The notes under the pieces: generated by a model | Told to the model about the DNA's origin: nothing | Seen by the model: the letters and a program-made list of their open reading frames with translations, nothing else | Database searches by the model: none | Translations under genes and position numbers: made by a program | Assembly: GCF_052116305.1 (NCBI RefSeq) | Contig: NZ_JBQKLI010000001.1 | Location: forward strand, 1 to 64,000 | From: JBQKLI01 sp012798975 | GTDB taxonomy: Bacteria; Bacillota; Clostridia; Tissierellales; Peptoniphilaceae | DNA length: 64,000 nt | Reading direction: 5' to 3' | In this document: one piece after another, positions 61,704-64,000 of the stretch | How the letters are laid out: each line of letters starts with the position of its first letter | Position numbering within the stretch: position 1 is the first letter of the stretch

Positions 61704-61778
61704 GCGGAAGTGGCTCAGTGGTAGAGCATCGCCTTGCCAAGGCGAGGGTCGCGAGTTCGAGTCTCGTCTTCCGCTCCA
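61704..61778 (+). tRNA. tRNA-Gly (GCC)
   Basis: The acceptor GCGGAAG pairs with CTTCCGC, the D arm is GCTCAGTGGTAGAGC, and the anticodon arm TCGCC-TTGCCAA-GGCGA has GCC at 61736-61738. The T arm contains AGTTCGAGTCT. The CCA end is encoded. Confidence 0.97.
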
Positions 61779-61825
61779 TTCTTTATTGAAAAGATCATCA
61801 TGAAGTGTTATGATAATATTATTAC

Positions 61826-61899
61826 GGCGACATAGCCAAGTGGTAAGGCAGAGGTCTGCAACACCTTAACCCCCAGTTCAAATCTGGGTGTCGCCTCCA
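61826..61899 (+). tRNA. tRNA-Cys (GCA)
   Basis: The acceptor GGCGACA pairs with TGTCGCC, the D arm is GCCAAGTGGTAAGGC, and the anticodon loop CTGCAAC has GCA at 61858-61860. The T arm has AGTTCAAATCT. The CCA end is encoded. Confidence 0.97.
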
Positions 61900-61928
61900 A
61901 AAGCTCTCAGTTTACTGAGAGCTTTTTA
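61899..61928 (+). terminator. terminator of the tRNA cluster
   Basis: AAAGCTCTCAG pairs with CTGAGAGCTTT around TTTA and ends in T residues, directly after the tRNA-Cys CCA end. Confidence 0.93.
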
Positions 61929-61948
61929 TTTGTTTGGAGGAATATGAT

Positions 61949-62668
61949 ATGGCAGAAAATATTAAGGCGATGATTGTATCCTATAAAGCGGACATCGAAT
62001 TTTTAAATCTATTAGAGGATTTGGGTATTAAAATTATCTTCACGAAAAAACATTCTAATCTGCCGGAGCCTGTAGACGATCATCCTGATTTTGTTGTAAG
62101 GCCGCTTACGAAAAAAATATTTCTAGTAGATCAGGATCATTTTGAATACTATCAGAAAGAATTAAGGAAATATGGTATTCAAACTATACCCGCAAAAAAC
62201 AAAATCGGAGCAGTTTATCCAGAAGATGTTTTATTAAATTCAGTTTTCTTTAAGGGATATTGTGTTGGAAGAAAAGATGCTATGGATCCTAGGCTTCTGG
62301 AGTTTATATACAGGAATAATATGGAAGTTATTTCTGTCAAACAAGGCTATGCGAATTGTTCCTCTTTAATAGCAGGGGAGAATTTGCTGATTACTCAAGA
62401 CAAATCGATTTATAAAGCTCTTTTAAGATATAAACTAAATGTGTTTCTACTGCCCCAAGGAGGTATTGATCTTCCTGGCTATTCAACTGGATTTATAGGG
62501 GGAACATATGGTATGATTAATGATACTGCGATGGTATTTTATGGGGATATTGAGCGTTTTTTACACAAAAAAGAATTAAAAAAGCGTTTAAAAGAAGAAT
62601 CTATAGAAATATTCTGCCCCGAAGGAATTGATTTTGTAGATCGCGGTTCTATGATAGGAATTTATTAG
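61949..62668 (+). CDS. DUF6873-like protein with a possible GME fold
   Basis: The 239-residue protein starts at the ATG at 61949, behind GGAGGA. A TTG at 61934 overlaps that site. It resembles an uncharacterised clostridial family (DUF6873, thought to share the guanidino-group-modifying enzyme fold). Visible features are HPDFVVRPLTKKIFLVD, VGRKDAMDPRLLEFIY, KQGYANCSSLIAGENLLITQD with a conserved Cys, and PGYSTGFIGGTYGM. The fold assignment is from memory of the family, and no activity is known. It follows the tRNA terminator, and hisS starts 5 bases after its stop. Confidence 0.6.
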   Translation: MAENIKAMIVSYKADIEFLNLLEDLGIKIIFTKKHSNLPEPVDDHPDFVVRPLTKKIFLVDQDHFEYYQKELRKYGIQTIPAKNKIGAVYPEDVLLNSVFFKGYCVGRKDAMDPRLLEFIYRNNMEVISVKQGYANCSSLIAGENLLITQDKSIYKALLRYKLNVFLLPQGGIDLPGYSTGFIGGTYGMINDTAMVFYGDIERFLHKKELKKRLKEESIEIFCPEGIDFVDRGSMIGIY

Positions 62669-62673
62669 GGGGA

Positions 62674-63972
62674 ATGATTTTGATACAACCAAGTATACTG
62701 CCTGGAATGATGGAGTTAATACCAGAGGACCAATTATTATTTAATGATGTAAAAAATATTATCGAGAGTACTTTTCAAAAATATGCTTTTTTGCCAATTG
62801 ATACACCGGTTATGGAAAAACTGGAAATTCTATTAGCAAAAGGCGGTGGAGAGACTCAAAAACAGATTTATCGTTTAGAAAAAGGAAATACGGAAATCGG
62901 TCTGCGTTTTGATTTAACGGTGCCTTTAGCCCGTTATGTAGCCCAGCATTTCAGCGATTTAAATTTTCCCTTTAGAAGATATCATATAGGCAAAGTATAT
63001 CGTGGCGAGCGGAATCAAAAAGGCAGATATCGAGAATTTTATCAATGCGATATTGATATTATCGGACATGAAAAACTTTCGATCTATAACGATGCAGAAA
63101 TTCCCAGTGTAATGGCGGAAATATTCCGAAAACTGCAGCTTGATTTTACGTTCCATTATAATAACCGCAAAGTTATGAATGGATTATTTAAAAGTCTTGA
63201 TCTTGACGATTTTACTGCGATTCTTAGAATTATCGATAAAATCAATAAAATTGGAGAAGAAGGCGTACGAGAAGAGCTGGAAAAAGTAGATTTAGATCAA
63301 AATACCATTGATAAGCTATTGAACTTTATTCATTTTAAAGGCAGCAATGAAGAGACTATAGACTTTTTAAAAGAACTTGACGTTCAGGAAGAATTATTTC
63401 GAGAAGGTTTAGAAGAGCTGGAATTTGTATATAGGCAGATGCTTCTATTTAATATTCCTTCCGTAAATATTAAAATTGACCTTTCTATAACAAGAGGCTT
63501 GGACTATTATACTGGATCAGTCTTTGAGACATTTTTAAAGGGGCATGAAGAAATCGGCTCTGTTTGTTCTGGAGGCCGCTATGATGATTTAGCTTCAAAT
63601 TATACAAAGCAGAAGCTTCCGGGAATAGGACTCAGTATCGGGTTAACCCGTTTGTTTTATAAACTTCAAGAAGGAAAGCTGTTAAATATTGAAAAAGCGA
63701 ATCCGTGCGACGCTTTAATCATTCCAATGAAAGGCTATGAAAAAGAGTCCATTGATTTATTGAATAAATTAAGAGATCATGATAAAATAGTACAGATCTA
63801 TCTTGAGGGCGGAAAAATGAAAAAACAGTTCGCCTATGCCGATAATTTGAACGTACCTTTTGTGATAATAATCGGAGAAGAAGAGGTTAAAAATGAGAGT
63901 TACTCTGTAAAGGATATGAGAAGCGGAGAGCAATCATCGAAAAAATTTGAAGAAATTATTAATTTAATATAA
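62674..63972 (+). CDS. hisS: histidyl-tRNA synthetase
   Basis: HisS charges tRNA(His). The 432-residue class II enzyme has motif 1-like LPIDTPVMEKLEILLAKGGG, motif 2 RRYHIGKVYRGERNQKGRYR and the histidine-specific ITRGLDYYTGSVFE with SVCSGGRYDDL, followed by motif 3 PGIGLSIGLTRL. The C-terminal anticodon-binding domain is present (about 340-432), which separates it from the shorter HisZ regulator. ATG at 62674 is close to AGGGGGA. TTG at 62680 is an alternative start two codons later. Confidence 0.92.
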   Translation: MILIQPSILPGMMELIPEDQLLFNDVKNIIESTFQKYAFLPIDTPVMEKLEILLAKGGGETQKQIYRLEKGNTEIGLRFDLTVPLARYVAQHFSDLNFPFRRYHIGKVYRGERNQKGRYREFYQCDIDIIGHEKLSIYNDAEIPSVMAEIFRKLQLDFTFHYNNRKVMNGLFKSLDLDDFTAILRIIDKINKIGEEGVREELEKVDLDQNTIDKLLNFIHFKGSNEETIDFLKELDVQEELFREGLEELEFVYRQMLLFNIPSVNIKIDLSITRGLDYYTGSVFETFLKGHEEIGSVCSGGRYDDLASNYTKQKLPGIGLSIGLTRLFYKLQEGKLLNIEKANPCDALIIPMKGYEKESIDLLNKLRDHDKIVQIYLEGGKMKKQFAYADNLNVPFVIIIGEEEVKNESYSVKDMRSGEQSSKKFEEIINLI

Positions 63973-64000
63973 AGCAATGATGGAACGAGTACATCAAAAA
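63973..64000 (+). promoter_or_regulatory. likely beginning of a T-box leader, cut by the window end
   Basis: AGCAATGATGGAACGAGTACAT looks like the 5' strand of T-box Stem I, with GATG and the AGTA loop-E motif in the same places as in the valS leader. The remainder lies outside the window. In clostridia aspS often follows hisS, so an Asp T-box is a guess. Confidence 0.45.

Noticed and set aside
62674..63972. HisZ regulatory subunit rather than HisS
   Set aside because: The C-terminal anticodon-binding domain and the RGLDYYTG motif are present, and no his biosynthesis genes follow within the window.

Overview
This window looks like a chromosomal segment of an anaerobic, low-GC, Gram-positive bacterium of the Clostridia/Tissierellia type. 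The evidence is the AT-rich third codon positions, strong GGAGG ribosome sites, many TTG/GTG starts, TPP and T-box RNA switches, and Bacillota gene orders (yicC-remA-gmk-rpoZ-coaBC-priA-def-fmt-rsmB-rlmN-prpC-prkC-rsgA-rpe-thiN; rpmB-asp23-fakA-recG; ruvCAB-queA-tgt-yajC; recJ-relA-dtd). Formate-tetrahydrofolate ligase together with a selenocysteine formate dehydrogenase and HylABC-like subunits points to one-carbon metabolism of an acetogen or a purine/amino-acid fermenter. No CO dehydrogenase/acetyl-CoA synthase is in the window, so acetogenesis is not shown.

Layout. 1-3000 (minus strand): a cell-wall-binding protein and the ribosome rescue factor rqcH. 3100-17800: a long housekeeping run for RNA turnover, nucleotide and CoA synthesis, DNA restart, N-terminal protein processing, rRNA modification, Ser/Thr phosphorylation and ribosome assembly. 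17800-19100: TPP riboswitch with thiT-thiN. 19100-29700: rpmB (minus), asp23, fakA, recG, rsmD, coaD, secG, a membrane pyrophosphatase, a CBS/CorC membrane protein and map. 29700-32900: tmcAL (minus) and three poorly characterised genes (divergent macro domain, zinc phospholipase C-like protein, unknown protein). 33000-45400: the one-carbon region, with fhs, an HD protein, hylC-hylB-hylA, a ferritin-like protein, a selenocysteine formate dehydrogenase and a second, decayed cysteine-type formate dehydrogenase. 45500-55200: ruvCAB, queA, tgt, yajC, recJ, relA, dtd and a metallo-beta-lactamase-fold hydrolase. 55200-64000: T-box-controlled valS with folC, a 42-residue membrane peptide, a methyltransferase, a cold-shock protein, hslO, three tRNAs (Phe, Gly, Cys), a GME-fold-like protein, hisS, and the beginning of what looks like another T-box leader.

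The most notable region is 35.4-45.4 kb. The first formate dehydrogenase reads through an in-frame TGA followed by a textbook bacterial SECIS hairpin. The neighbouring paralogue has a Cys codon at the same site, keeps a pairable hairpin there, and carries three separate lesions: loss of a cluster-ligand cysteine, a TA insertion and a 15-bp tandem duplication that creates a stop. It reads as a young pseudogene, possibly derived from a selenoprotein. No phage, transposase or CRISPR array was seen.
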